Positions 1 to 8,099 of a stretch of DNA of 64,000 nt are shown piece by piece. The translations under genes were made by a program, and so were the position numbers. Below the pieces are notes generated by a model that worked only from the letters and a program-made list of their open reading frames with translations, was not told the DNA's origin and did not search any database. Each line of letters begins with the position of its first letter. Position 1 is the stretch's first letter. Source of the stretch: Chlorogloeopsis sp. ULAP01 (GTDB lineage Bacteria > Cyanobacteriota > Cyanobacteriia > Cyanobacteriales > Nostocaceae); the NCBI RefSeq assembly GCF_030381805.1, contig NZ_JAUDRH010000002.1:496001-560000 (forward strand), in the 5' to 3' direction.

Positions 1-2
1 GT

Positions 3-320
3 ATGCCAGTTGTAGCCCCTAAATCTTATGTAGAGCATCGCAGCGATGCTTATTGGGTTGCAGGAACTCGGATTTCCCTTGACTCGGTTGTTTATGCTTT
101 CCGAAAAGAATTATCGCCTGAAAGCATTGTCCAGTCTTTTCCCTTGCTGACACTTGAACAGGTTTATGGATTGATCGCCTTTTATCTAGCCAATCGCCCT
201 GAGATTGATGCTTATCTGGCAGACGAGGAAGCGGCATTTGATGCTATGCCCCAACCACTACAAATCACCGATCCTGCTTTGTACAACAAGCTTATGGCAG
301 CTAAGGCAGCAAGACAGTAG
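3..320 (+). CDS. DUF433 domain protein (antitoxin-like)
   Basis: A 105-residue soluble protein. The N-terminal half (YWVAGTRISLDSVVYAF, then a run reading SFPLLTLEQVYGLIAFYL) has the signature of the DUF433 family, winged-helix-like proteins that usually act as the antitoxin half of VapBC-like modules in cyanobacteria. The acidic tail after the domain (YLADEEAAF) fits an antitoxin that contacts its toxin with its C-terminus. The ATG at 3 gives the normal N-terminus, so the gene is probably complete although it touches the window edge. The expected PIN-like (DUF5615) partner is not intact: only a short in-frame remnant follows. Family call is good; the antitoxin role is inference from the family. 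Confidence 0.75.
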   Translation: MPVVAPKSYVEHRSDAYWVAGTRISLDSVVYAFRKELSPESIVQSFPLLTLEQVYGLIAFYLANRPEIDAYLADEEAAFDAMPQPLQITDPALYNKLMAAKAARQ

Positions 321-328
321 GTGAGATC

Positions 329-394
329 GTGAGTGTTCGCTACCAAGCCAAAGCTTTTACCTCATGTTGGATAATAAGTCTCAAAAAGGTGTAG
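329..394 (+). pseudogene. possible remnant of a toxin gene start
   Basis: Nine bases after the DUF433 stop, a GTG opens a 21-codon frame beginning VSVRYQAKA and ending in TAG. This resembles the start (M-S-[IV]-R-Y-Q-A-x-A) I remember for DUF5615 PIN-like proteins that normally sit directly downstream of DUF433 genes. The frame dies at once, so the toxin would have been lost and the antitoxin left. The match is short and from memory, so the call is weak. Confidence 0.3.
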
Positions 395-404
395 AGGTTC
401 CAGT

Positions 405-734
405 GTGAGGATTCCTGCTGATGCAATAATTGCCGATGATCAAATAACGCGCTATTTGCTTGTACAAAAAGCTAGGAACGATAAGTCAAAATTTTTGGCG
501 CAGGCTGGATTCACCCAAGAAAACCCAGAAGCATTGCGAGCAGCCATCCAGTTACTTGCTGAAACGGTTGAAGCTATCGAAGATAGAAGTGATGAGTATG
601 GAGTCTTGTGGCGGGTTGAAGGAGAGCTAATCGGTGGAAATGGAGTGAGTCTATTGGTTGTTACAATTTGGTTACAACGACAGATTGACGGCAAGTTTCA
701 GTTTGTGACGCTTAAACCTCGCAAGGAGTCTTGA
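405..734 (+). CDS. DUF6883 family protein
   Basis: A 109-residue protein starting at GTG (MRIPADAIIADDQITRYLL). The pattern of an N-terminal P-x-A-x-I-x-x-x-K/Q-x-x-x-YLL, a phrase like KSKFLAQAGFTQENPEALRA, and a C-terminal strand with WLQR and VTL fits the DUF6883 family of small cyanobacterial proteins. These are often found beside DUF4926 genes, as here: the next gene starts 1 bp after this stop, and its ribosome site (AAGGAG, 723-728) lies inside this coding sequence, so the two are translationally coupled. Function is unknown; the two-gene layout is like a toxin-antitoxin or effector-immunity pair, but nothing in the sequence shows toxicity. Confidence 0.65.
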   Translation: MRIPADAIIADDQITRYLLVQKARNDKSKFLAQAGFTQENPEALRAAIQLLAETVEAIEDRSDEYGVLWRVEGELIGGNGVSLLVVTIWLQRQIDGKFQFVTLKPRKES

Positions 735-735
735 C

Positions 736-984
736 ATGAGGCTGGAGTTATATCAGGAAGTTGCTTTAACGCGTGACCTATCAGAGTATGAGCTAAAAGC
801 AGGAGATATTGCAACGCTAGTTGATTTTGTCTCTCATCCTCATGGTGGTGAAGATGGATGCGTGCTAGAAGTTTTTAATGCGATCGGGGAATCCATCGCA
901 GTAATTATTGTACCAATTTCTGCTGTAGAGGTTTTACGTGTAGATAAAATCTTGACAGTCCGTTCTTTAGCGAAAGCTGGTTAG
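736..984 (+). CDS. DUF4926 family protein
   Basis: An 82-residue protein (LYQEVALTRDL..., then GDIATLVDF, then GCVLEVFNAIGE) matching the DUF4926 family: a small all-beta, SH3-like fold in which L-x-G-x-x-A-x-[LV]-V is typical. It sits 1 bp after the DUF6883 gene and uses an RBS within it. Pairs of this kind are widespread in cyanobacterial genomes and behave like accessory modules; the biochemical role has not been established to my knowledge. No signal peptide or membrane segment is seen. Confidence 0.7.
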   Translation: MRLELYQEVALTRDLSEYELKAGDIATLVDFVSHPHGGEDGCVLEVFNAIGESIAVIIVPISAVEVLRVDKILTVRSLAKAG

Positions 985-1180
985 TATTCCTCTTTAATGG
1001 TACTACGGTCTAGTACTAGTAGTCGCTCCATACAAATAGGTTAATGAGCGATCGCTCTTGGCAAGCGAAAGTTTACGGGAATAGAGTCAGCATCCAGAGC
1101 TGTTCAACACCTGTAGGAGCATAATGCTGCATCGCAATCTTTAATTAGCTGCTTAGTTCTCAAATTATATATGTAGTATT

Positions 1181-2122
1181 ATGTATTACAATAGAGAAAA
1201 ATATTTTGTCTCTATGTGTCCAGACTCTACAAGCGAAGAAGTTGCTATTGTGTCACTCTACGAAGAACCAGATCGTTCCTCACTCACTGCCCGTGCAGTA
1301 GCAGCATCAATGTCTGTTGCTTCTGCTTACGGCATAACTGTTGACAATCCCCGTGTGCTGGCTAATGCTTATTCTGTGCGAGTCCACCTGCAACCTGCGC
1401 CAGTCGTCGCCCGTGTGAGTACCATTACCCCTGTGCTACGTTCGCCGATCGCTTCTTGGTTGGCGCGTGAAGTCTCGGTTACCGAATTTCTTGCAGCACA
1501 AGGCGCTCCGGTAGTAGCACCCAGCGACATCTTACCACCAGGGCCGCATAATTGCGACGGTCTGGCGATGACATTCTGGCGCTACGTTCAACCAGTGTCT
1601 GATGAGGTACCGGGGGCTGTGGTGACTGGACGAATGCTTGCTGAGTTACACGACATTCTGCGCGATTACCCTAGTGAACTGCCGCTTTTGACAGCACCAC
1701 TTAATGATATTCCACGCGGACTTGAGCGTCTTAAGCGTATTGGCAATATCCTGACTGCAAGTGACCTCATGTTACTACAAGAAACTTACGATCTGCTGCT
1801 TCCTCAGTTAAGCAATCCAGTCGGTTCGTGGCAGCCACTGCATGGTGATGCACATTCTTTAAATTTGCTTCCTACTGCACAGGGGCTACTGTGGAATGAT
1901 TTTGAGGATACCTGCACAGGTTCCATTGCTTGGGATTTAATTAATCTTAGCGACGAGGGAAAGGCAGCCTATCGGAATATCCCTGAACCTGAGATACTGG
2001 AGCCATACTACAAACTGCGGCAACTACACGCTATCGTCTGGGTATATGCGCTGCTACCAGAGTTTCCTGACTGGGTTACACATGCCAAGCTCATACTTGA
2101 TAAATTGCGCGATCGCCTTTGA
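1181..2122 (+). CDS. aminoglycoside phosphotransferase-fold kinase
   Basis: A 313-residue protein of the APH/choline kinase superfamily. The Brenner motif H221-G-D-A-H-S-L-N228 supplies the catalytic Asp223 and the metal-binding Asn228, and N-D240-F-E-D243 is the DFG-equivalent Mg site. The N-terminal lobe (residues about 35-130) includes VARVS, a plausible ATP-anchoring strand. The substrate cannot be read from the sequence: members phosphorylate antibiotics, choline, homoserine, sugars or thiamine. A second ATG at residue 12 is also possible as the start. A 3 bp gap to the next frame suggests co-transcription with the downstream lipoprotein gene, but their functions are not obviously linked. 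Confidence 0.75.
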   Translation: MYYNREKYFVSMCPDSTSEEVAIVSLYEEPDRSSLTARAVAASMSVASAYGITVDNPRVLANAYSVRVHLQPAPVVARVSTITPVLRSPIASWLAREVSVTEFLAAQGAPVVAPSDILPPGPHNCDGLAMTFWRYVQPVSDEVPGAVVTGRMLAELHDILRDYPSELPLLTAPLNDIPRGLERLKRIGNILTASDLMLLQETYDLLLPQLSNPVGSWQPLHGDAHSLNLLPTAQGLLWNDFEDTCTGSIAWDLINLSDEGKAAYRNIPEPEILEPYYKLRQLHAIVWVYALLPEFPDWVTHAKLILDKLRDRL

Positions 2123-2149
2123 ATCTTGCCCATTCACGGCTACCTAACT

Positions 2150-3076
2150 ATGAACCAACAACTCAAACCTTGGTTGTTAACTGCCCTACTATGGAATTCA
2201 TCTATTTTTCTTCAAGCCTGTTTTGTAGCGAAAACCAATTCACAATTTACTTCTCGCCCTACAAGTATCACTCAATTTGATGAGCAAACATTAGCTCGGC
2301 AATTAGCAAATAGTTATCTAAACAAACAAACAATAGCAGTAAATACAGCTAATATTTCACAAGCACAAGCTTTAAAGGTACAAAATAAATTCGTTCAAAT
2401 TCTTATCCCTAATTTAGGAAAAGTTGTTGGTTACAAAGCCGCACTTACTAATCCAACTATCCAAAAACGCTTCCAAGTTTCCCATCCTGTATCCGGGGTA
2501 CTGTTGGAGAAAATGCTCCTCAAAACGGGAGCAACTGTTCCTGCTAAATTTGGCAGTCAACCCAGACTCGAAGGAGATTTAATTGTTAGAGTCAAAAGTG
2601 AGGCAATTAATACAGCGACTACTCCGCAAGCAGCACTAGCAGCCTTGGATGTAGTTATCCCTTTTATTGAGCTTCCAGACATCGTGTATGCAAAAGATGT
2701 CAGACTAAATGCTTCTAGTTTAGTAGCAATTAATGCTGGTGCAAGATTAGGAATCTTAGGTGAACCAATTCCCCTAACACCAACGCAGGCATGGCAAGAG
2801 CGTTTGGGAAAGATAAAATTGGTCATTTTTGATGGAACTGGAAAACAGTTAGCAGTAGGAGAAAGCCAAGCTATTTTAGGGCATCCTTTGCAAGCTGTAC
2901 TTTGGCTGAAGGATACTCTAAAAACACAAGGTAAGTCTTTAAAAAAAGGCGAATTGCTTTCTTTAGGAAGCATTACTCCGATGCTAAGTGTAAAGTCAGG
3001 GACTACAGTTCGCGCTCAATATTTAGGTTTAGATCCTAAAGGGAAAGTAGAAATTTTTGTGAGTTTTACTGACTGA
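2150..3076 (+). CDS. 2-keto-4-pentenoate hydratase/fumarylacetoacetase-fold lipoprotein
   Basis: A 308-residue protein when started at the ATG at 2150, preferred over an upstream TTG because it gives a clean lipoprotein signal: Lys6, a hydrophobic stretch, and lipobox LQAC with Cys24. The mature part resembles the MhpD/2-oxopent-4-enoate hydratase branch of the FAH superfamily (GKVVGYKAALTNP, then SHPVSGVLLEKMLL, then LEGDLIVRVKSE, then FIELPDIVYAK, then INAGARLGILG, then GESQAILGHPL). Cytoplasmic homologues act in aromatic meta-cleavage pathways with Mg held by Glu residues of the E-x-D/E region. A membrane-anchored, exported version is unusual; the substrate is unknown. The dienelactone hydrolase facing it at 3237 is another ring-cleavage-type enzyme. 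Confidence 0.7.
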   Translation: MNQQLKPWLLTALLWNSSIFLQACFVAKTNSQFTSRPTSITQFDEQTLARQLANSYLNKQTIAVNTANISQAQALKVQNKFVQILIPNLGKVVGYKAALTNPTIQKRFQVSHPVSGVLLEKMLLKTGATVPAKFGSQPRLEGDLIVRVKSEAINTATTPQAALAALDVVIPFIELPDIVYAKDVRLNASSLVAINAGARLGILGEPIPLTPTQAWQERLGKIKLVIFDGTGKQLAVGESQAILGHPLQAVLWLKDTLKTQGKSLKKGELLSLGSITPMLSVKSGTTVRAQYLGLDPKGKVEIFVSFTD

Positions 3077-3136
3077 AAAATTAATAGATTTTCATGAATC
3101 AGATATTGGCTTAGAAACCATCAATTTGAGAATTAC

Positions 3137-3229
3137 AGGACTTACGCACGAGTCTATGGAACAATAAACCATAGAGAACGCAGAGAACACAGAGGAAAGA
3201 GGATTTTAGAGGAATTTTACGTAAGTCCT
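3137..3229. repeat. short inverted-repeat element (MITE-like)
   Basis: The 93 bp between the hydratase-like and dienelactone hydrolase genes is bounded by perfect 10-bp inverted repeats (AGGACTTACG at 3137-3146, CGTAAGTCCT at 3220-3229). The interior is purine-rich (AACGCAGAGAACACAGAGGA). Elements with these ends recur in Nostocales intergenic regions. As the two flanking genes converge here, the folded repeat could also serve as a transcription terminator. Confidence 0.65.
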
Positions 3230-3236
3230 ACATTGG

Positions 3237-3989
3237 TTAGGTAGTTTGAAGATGGCTTTGGAATAGTTCCAAAACTTTTTTCCAAGCATCATTAGCAGCT
3301 TCTGGGCTGAAGCTAGAACGTTCATCACAAAAAAAGCCATGTCCTGTTTTGTAGCGAAAAACACGATGGGGAATATGATGTTTCTTTAACTCTGCTTCAA
3401 TTTCTTGTGTTTGTTCGAGTGGAATTAAGTCATCTTGCGTGCCGAAGAAGGCATAAATAGTACCTTTAATATCAGAAGTACGAGTAATAGTAGGCGCACC
3501 ACCACCAGGTGTATAAGTTGCAATTCCACCTCCATAGAAGGAAGCTGCCGCTTTAATCTCAGGTAATGTAGCTGCAAGATAGACAATATGTCCGCCAAAA
3601 CAGAAACCGATGGATGCGATCGCATCTGCTTTGAGGTTGGGCAAAGTCTTTAAATAATCAATAGTGGCTTGGATATCACTTAATATCTCATCTGCTTTAG
3701 TCTGTTGGGCATATTGAAAACCAATTTGGATATCATCAGGGGTGTACCCTGTTTCAAAACCGGGAGCAAGACGTTGAAAAATTGCTGGTGCGATCGCTAT
3801 ATACCCCTCCTTAGCCAAACGCTCCGTTACATCACGAATATGACTGTTTACCCCAAAAATTTCTTGAATCACAATTACAGCTGGAAAAGTTCTTTCGTCT
3901 GCTGGTTGAGCTAGGTAAGCATCTATTTGTAAATCACCATTGGAAATTTTGACTTTAGAAGTAAGAATTTTAGTGTTTGTCATGTGCAA
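3237..3989 (-). CDS. dienelactone hydrolase family protein
   Basis: A 250-residue alpha/beta hydrolase of the dienelactone hydrolase (carboxymethylenebutenolidase) family. The nucleophile elbow is G-F-C130-F-G-G, the acid is in the QDDLIP segment (Asp186 or Asp187), the histidine is His217 in KTGHGFFCDE, and Glu43 in VIQEIFGVN matches the glutamate that primes the cysteine. The length is typical. No signal peptide. The usual reaction is opening of lactones such as 4-carboxymethylenebut-2-en-4-olide, but cyanobacterial members rarely sit in a chlorocatechol pathway, so the substrate is open. A second ATG two codons in (MTNTK) may be the real start. Confidence 0.88.
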   Translation of the reverse strand: MHMTNTKILTSKVKISNGDLQIDAYLAQPADERTFPAVIVIQEIFGVNSHIRDVTERLAKEGYIAIAPAIFQRLAPGFETGYTPDDIQIGFQYAQQTKADEILSDIQATIDYLKTLPNLKADAIASIGFCFGGHIVYLAATLPEIKAAASFYGGGIATYTPGGGAPTITRTSDIKGTIYAFFGTQDDLIPLEQTQEIEAELKKHHIPHRVFRYKTGHGFFCDERSSFSPEAANDAWKKVLELFQSHLQTT

Positions 3990-4356
3990 TCTCAGAGCGA
4001 CATTGACGATTTTTGCATCTTAGAGACTCTTGTGAACACTACAGGTACAAATGCACAAAATTAACACTTGCTTGTGAGATACACAATGCTGTCTGACTCT
4101 GAAGACGGGATGTTTTTATACCTTTGTATGCGACTGTTTGGGCTTGTAGTTTAGCGTTCAGTTAAACTGTCTGAATGCTTATAATCGCATTTTTACTGAA
4201 TTCAATATATCAAAACACTTTTTCTCCGTTCAATCTATCAAAATAGTGAATTTAACTAACAACTTATGACACAAGAACCTCTATCTAGGGAACGATTTGG
4301 CTGATGAGCCAGATGAAGTAAAAATAGGATGCTAAATCTTATGGAGATTGTATTCT

Positions 4357-4803
4357 GTGAAACTAAATTATTTTCTAAAAGGGCTTTCAACTGTAGGACG
4401 TTGGGTAGCTGCAACTCTGTTCTGTTTAATGGCGATCGCCTTTGTTTGGCAAGGTGCATTTTTCTCTGACAACACAGCAATGGCTAATCCTGCTGCAAAC
4501 TTGATTGCATCTAAAGACGCAGGAGATCAGATTAAAGAGAAAACCAGAGAAGATGCTGGGCGTGCTAAGAATTTCATTCGAGATACAGCAGATAAAGTTG
4601 AGGAAGCTGCGAGAAGCAATGCCTCTAAAGTTGATCGCGCAACAGAGGGTGATAATTTACTCGAACGCAGAGCAAAAGATGATGCGGCTCTAATCCACAA
4701 AAGAGCGGAGGAAGATGCAGCTCGCACTCAAAAAGCAGTAGACAACACAAAAAATGCTGTTGAACGCACCGTTGAGAACATCAAGGATGCTTTTAGCAGC
4801 TAG
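4357..4803 (+). CDS. small membrane-anchored helical protein
   Basis: A 148-residue protein with GTG start at 4357, chosen because GGAG at 4343-4346 is correctly spaced from it. It has one hydrophobic segment (residues about 14-38, VAATLFCLMAIAFVWQGAFF) followed by TAMA, a plausible cleavage site, then about 100 residues that are almost entirely charged helix (repeats of EDAGRAKN, DKVEEAARSNASK, EEDAARTQKAVDNTKNAVERTVENIKDAF). The heptad-like A/K/E pattern resembles LEA or YtxH-type stress proteins. I do not recognise a named family. Likely periplasmic or inner-membrane attached; the role is unknown. Confidence 0.65.
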   Translation: MKLNYFLKGLSTVGRWVAATLFCLMAIAFVWQGAFFSDNTAMANPAANLIASKDAGDQIKEKTREDAGRAKNFIRDTADKVEEAARSNASKVDRATEGDNLLERRAKDDAALIHKRAEEDAARTQKAVDNTKNAVERTVENIKDAFSS

Positions 4804-5578
4804 AGAACAAATACTAGCTTGAACTGACTGAGTATGCGATCGCACTTTTGCTCCATCAATTTGCGATCGCTTCAACAATTTATTTTGGCTCTACAGTGCT
4901 GCCAAATCTTTCTAAAAATTAACTGGAGTCTGAGCAGGCTAAAGGATTTCTCGTATATTTAGATACAATTAAATTTTGCTCATCAAACAGTATTTGATTG
5001 TTTTTATATCGTGACATTAACTGAATATTTTTTAAATCTAACAACTCCAAATATTTATAAACTTGTGATCATAATGACTGCTAATGATTTGGGATCGCTC
5101 TCTAGATAACCCTAAGTGAGTCATAATCCAATAATTAGGCGATCGCTCTTTAGTTATATATTATGATGAATGAACAGTCAGACAAAAGCTTTTGGTTAAT
5201 CTTAAGACGGATATACAAATCGAGAAGCATATGTTACTCTGGGCTATTAAGTAGAGTAAGTCAGCCTAATCTAGCGAAGCACAATGCTAACGCCAGAGCG
5301 GAGGAACCAAATTTTGGGGCGTATCTCTAAAGAAAGGTAGAAAGCAAAAGGCAGAAGGCAGAAGGCAAAAAATATTAGTTAAGTCTTAATCCTTCACACT
5401 TTATGATTTCATCCTTCTAGAGAAGGGTATCTCTCAACCCTAGCCCGTCAGCTAACTTCGTAGGCACTGAGAGGAGACTGAAGAGGCAGCATTTTTTAGT
5501 GTTTAAACCTCATCAGTATCCTTGGCTGGTACTGCTCAGATTTTTGTACCTGCAGTGAAACTGTGTTGAGGTTGCAAC
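4804..5578. other. intergenic spacer upstream of the ABC importer
   Basis: No gene is seen in these 775 bases. They hold several HIP1 sites, a 26-bp dyad (TTACTCT at 5234-5240, AGAGTAA at 5253-5259), a short purine repeat (GGCAGAA copies near 5350-5370), and at 5431-5490 a leader-like stretch with TCTCA/TGAGA arms. The dyad and leader are candidates for control of the importer that starts at 5579. Confidence 0.4.
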
Positions 5579-6427
5579 ATGGCACAACTAAATTTGGCTG
5601 CGATCGCCGCAGTAGCTGGGCAAGTAGCCTGGAAAAAGGCAAAACCTGTAATTTTTAGGGATGTGGTATTACTACCTGCCCTTGGATTTTTGGGGATTAT
5701 TGTGTTGTGGTGGGTGGTTGCCCTTGTTAACCATGAATTAATGCCCACTCCACCTGAAGCGCTAATTGCTAATTTAGATTACATTCTAAATCCGTTCTAT
5801 CAAAGAGGGCCAGGTAACTTAGGTATTGGTTGGTTATTGCTAGCAAGCTTGCGACGAGTGTTGCTTGGATTTCTGCTCGGTGCTGTTGTAGCAATTCCCG
5901 CGGGATTTTTGATTGGAATGTCAAAAAATGCAATGCTAGCTCTCAATCCCATCATTCAGATTTTTAAACCGGTGTCGCCACTGGCTTGGTTACCTATTGC
6001 TCTGGCTATATTCAACTTGGCAGATCCTTCGGCAATTTTTGTAATTTTTATCACCTCTTTATGGCCCACTATTATTAACACTGCTTTGGGAGTTTCTAGC
6101 GTTCCCAAAGATTATTTAGACGTAGCACGGGTACTAGAAATGCCTCGTTGGCGGCAGATTGCAAAAATTATCTTGCCTGCAAGTTTGCCTTATATTTTTA
6201 CGGGTTTGCGAATTAGCTTAGGGATTGCTTGGCTAGTAATTGTTGCCGTGGAAATGTTGACAGGCGGTATTGGTATCGGCTTTTTTGTTTGGGATGAATG
6301 GAGCCGTTTAAATCTAAGTTCAGTATTTTTAGCCGTACTGGTGATTGGCTTAACTGGGTTATTACTTGATTATGCTGTAGGCAAAATACAAGAATTAGTA
6401 ACCCATCGCCCCAGAACTGCAAATTAG
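5579..6427 (+). CDS. ABC importer permease, nitrate/taurine type
   Basis: A 282-residue inner-membrane protein of the NrtB/CmpB/SsuC permease family. About six membrane helices are visible, starting with LLPALGFLGIIVLWWVVALV near residue 31. The cytoplasmic EAA loop that docks on the ATPase reads about residues 178-205 (KDYLDVARVLEMPRWRQIAK, then ILPASLPYIFTGLRIS). The GAGG at 5566-5569 precedes the ATG. It opens a three-gene run with the binding protein (6631) and ATPase (8100). The family moves nitrate, nitrite, cyanate, bicarbonate, sulfonates or related small ions; the permease alone does not tell which. Confidence 0.88.
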   Translation: MAQLNLAAIAAVAGQVAWKKAKPVIFRDVVLLPALGFLGIIVLWWVVALVNHELMPTPPEALIANLDYILNPFYQRGPGNLGIGWLLLASLRRVLLGFLLGAVVAIPAGFLIGMSKNAMLALNPIIQIFKPVSPLAWLPIALAIFNLADPSAIFVIFITSLWPTIINTALGVSSVPKDYLDVARVLEMPRWRQIAKIILPASLPYIFTGLRISLGIAWLVIVAVEMLTGGIGIGFFVWDEWSRLNLSSVFLAVLVIGLTGLLLDYAVGKIQELVTHRPRTAN

Positions 6428-6630
6428 ATAGGGGCTAGGAAGAGGACACGGGGAGGGGGAGACAAGGAGCAAGAACATCAAGCACGATTCTCCGCGTCTT
6501 TGTGTCAGAGGGTTTCCGCGTCCTCTTCCCGATTCCCAATCCCCTATTTTGCTCATACCAACATCCCAGACGCACTCTAGCTTTGCAAAAGTGCGCCTTT
6601 TCGTAAATTCGCCAGTGCTGAAGCAACACC
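6428..6630. repeat. spacer with dispersed repeat copy 1
   Basis: The gap between permease and binding-protein genes has low-complexity purine tracts (GAGGACACGGGGAGGGGGAG) and, at 6466-6496 in reverse orientation, a copy of a roughly 30-bp repeat that occurs three more times in this window (39367, 58764, 63505). Despite the spacer, all three importer genes run in the same direction and are probably one transcription unit. Confidence 0.55.
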
Positions 6631-8082
6631 ATGAGTGATACTAATTGCAATTATTGGACTAGACGAGACTTCATCAAAGCAATAGGAGCAACCGCAGGCG
6701 GAATGACGTTATCTTCCTGTGCCATCACTGGGAATACTGGCGCTAGAGGATTGACTGAAGAAGCTTTAGCAGTCGAACCACTAGTAAAACCACAACAGTT
6801 GGAAAAACCAGATATTACCGTTGGGTATGTTCCTGTCAATGACTGTGCGCCATTTGCGATCGCCTGGAAAAAAGGTTTTTTTCGCAAATATGGGTTAAAT
6901 GTCAAACTCAATCGAGAAGCAAGCTGGGCAACTTCCCGTGATGGCTTGATTTTTGGTCGTCTTGATGCTTCGCCTGTGGTATCCGGTGCTGTCACCAATG
7001 CCAGAATTGGTGCAGAAGGTGCGCGTCACGCTCCCTTGTGCGCGGCGATGACGATTCATCGGCATGGTAACGCTATGACTATGAACAAAGCCATGTGGGA
7101 TTTTGGGCTGCGTCCTTGGTACGAGTACAAACAAAAATATGGCGATCGCGCTTTGGAAGCTTTCGGGCGTGATTTTAGAAACTACTTTAGCAAGCAACCG
7201 CCTGAAGGCAAAGTTTGGGCAGTGGTACTAAGTTCTGCCATATACGAGTACTTTGTTCGCTATATTTCTGCTGCTGCGGGTGTCGATCCCCTGAAGGAGT
7301 TTCGCGTTATCATTGTTCCCCCACCGCAAATGGTAACTAATGTGCGGATTGGCGCGATGCAAGCCTATATGGTGGCAGAACCTTGGAATACACGCGCAAT
7401 TACAGGTAACGAAGGCATCGGCTTTACCTTTGCTCAAGGAAAAGAAGTCTGGCAAGGACACCCAGATCGACTACTGGGGGTAATGCAATCTTTTATCGAC
7501 AACTACCCAAAAACCTATCGCTCCCTTGTGAAGGCGATGATTGAAGCTTGTCAATATTGCAGTCAGCCTGAAAACCGTCAAGAAGTTGCCGAACTAATTA
7601 CAGATCGCTCATTCACAGGAGCAAAACCCAAAAATCCTGGTGCTCCAGTTACAAAATTTACAGGCCCTGCAATTTTCGGTAACTACAACTATGGTGGCTG
7701 GGATGGCAAAAACCGCACCGTGAAAGCTGCTGATACCACTATTTTCTACGATATTCCCGACAATGTTCCCAAACAACCAAATGAACACTCTACATTTTTA
7801 TGGAGTTCCGAAAGTATTTGGTTGATGACACAAGCCGCACGGTGGGGGCAAATTAATGAATTTCCTAAAAATGCCGAAATGCTGGCTCAAAAAGGTTGGA
7901 GAACCGATTTATATCGCGAGATTGCTGCGGAAATGGGCATTGAGTGTCCCAAAGATGACTACAAAGTGGAGCCTCCAGAAGTATTTATCGACAACAAAGG
8001 TTTTGACCCTAGCGATCCAATAGGGTATCTCAAAAGTTTTGAGATTAGAGCTAATGCTCCCATTCGTTTCTATATGTCTTAA
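6631..8082 (+). CDS. NrtA/CmpA-type substrate-binding lipoprotein
   Basis: A 483-residue exported binding protein. The N-terminus has a twin-arginine motif (R11-R12-D-F-I-K) and a lipobox LSSC with Cys30, so it is probably a Tat-exported lipoprotein, as in NrtA and CmpA. The mature part starts with ITVGYVPVNDCAPFAIAWKK and GFFRKYGL, the standard opening of the family. It is longer than typical sulfonate binders and close to the cyanobacterial anion binders. I cannot assign the ligand: the nitrate contacts known for NrtA would need an alignment. Other NrtA-like importers in cyanobacteria have been linked to guanidine or cyanate. Confidence 0.88.
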   Translation: MSDTNCNYWTRRDFIKAIGATAGGMTLSSCAITGNTGARGLTEEALAVEPLVKPQQLEKPDITVGYVPVNDCAPFAIAWKKGFFRKYGLNVKLNREASWATSRDGLIFGRLDASPVVSGAVTNARIGAEGARHAPLCAAMTIHRHGNAMTMNKAMWDFGLRPWYEYKQKYGDRALEAFGRDFRNYFSKQPPEGKVWAVVLSSAIYEYFVRYISAAAGVDPLKEFRVIIVPPPQMVTNVRIGAMQAYMVAEPWNTRAITGNEGIGFTFAQGKEVWQGHPDRLLGVMQSFIDNYPKTYRSLVKAMIEACQYCSQPENRQEVAELITDRSFTGAKPKNPGAPVTKFTGPAIFGNYNYGGWDGKNRTVKAADTTIFYDIPDNVPKQPNEHSTFLWSSESIWLMTQAARWGQINEFPKNAEMLAQKGWRTDLYREIAAEMGIECPKDDYKVEPPEVFIDNKGFDPSDPIGYLKSFEIRANAPIRFYMS

Positions 8083-8099
8083 TTAGTTCGCACAAAACT

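Noticed and set aside
5431..5500. Guanidine-I or cobalamin riboswitch before the importer
   Set aside because: Only fragments resemble the consensus (CTAG..., GAGAG...), and the usual conserved blocks are absent; kept as an unassigned leader, to be tested with covariance models.
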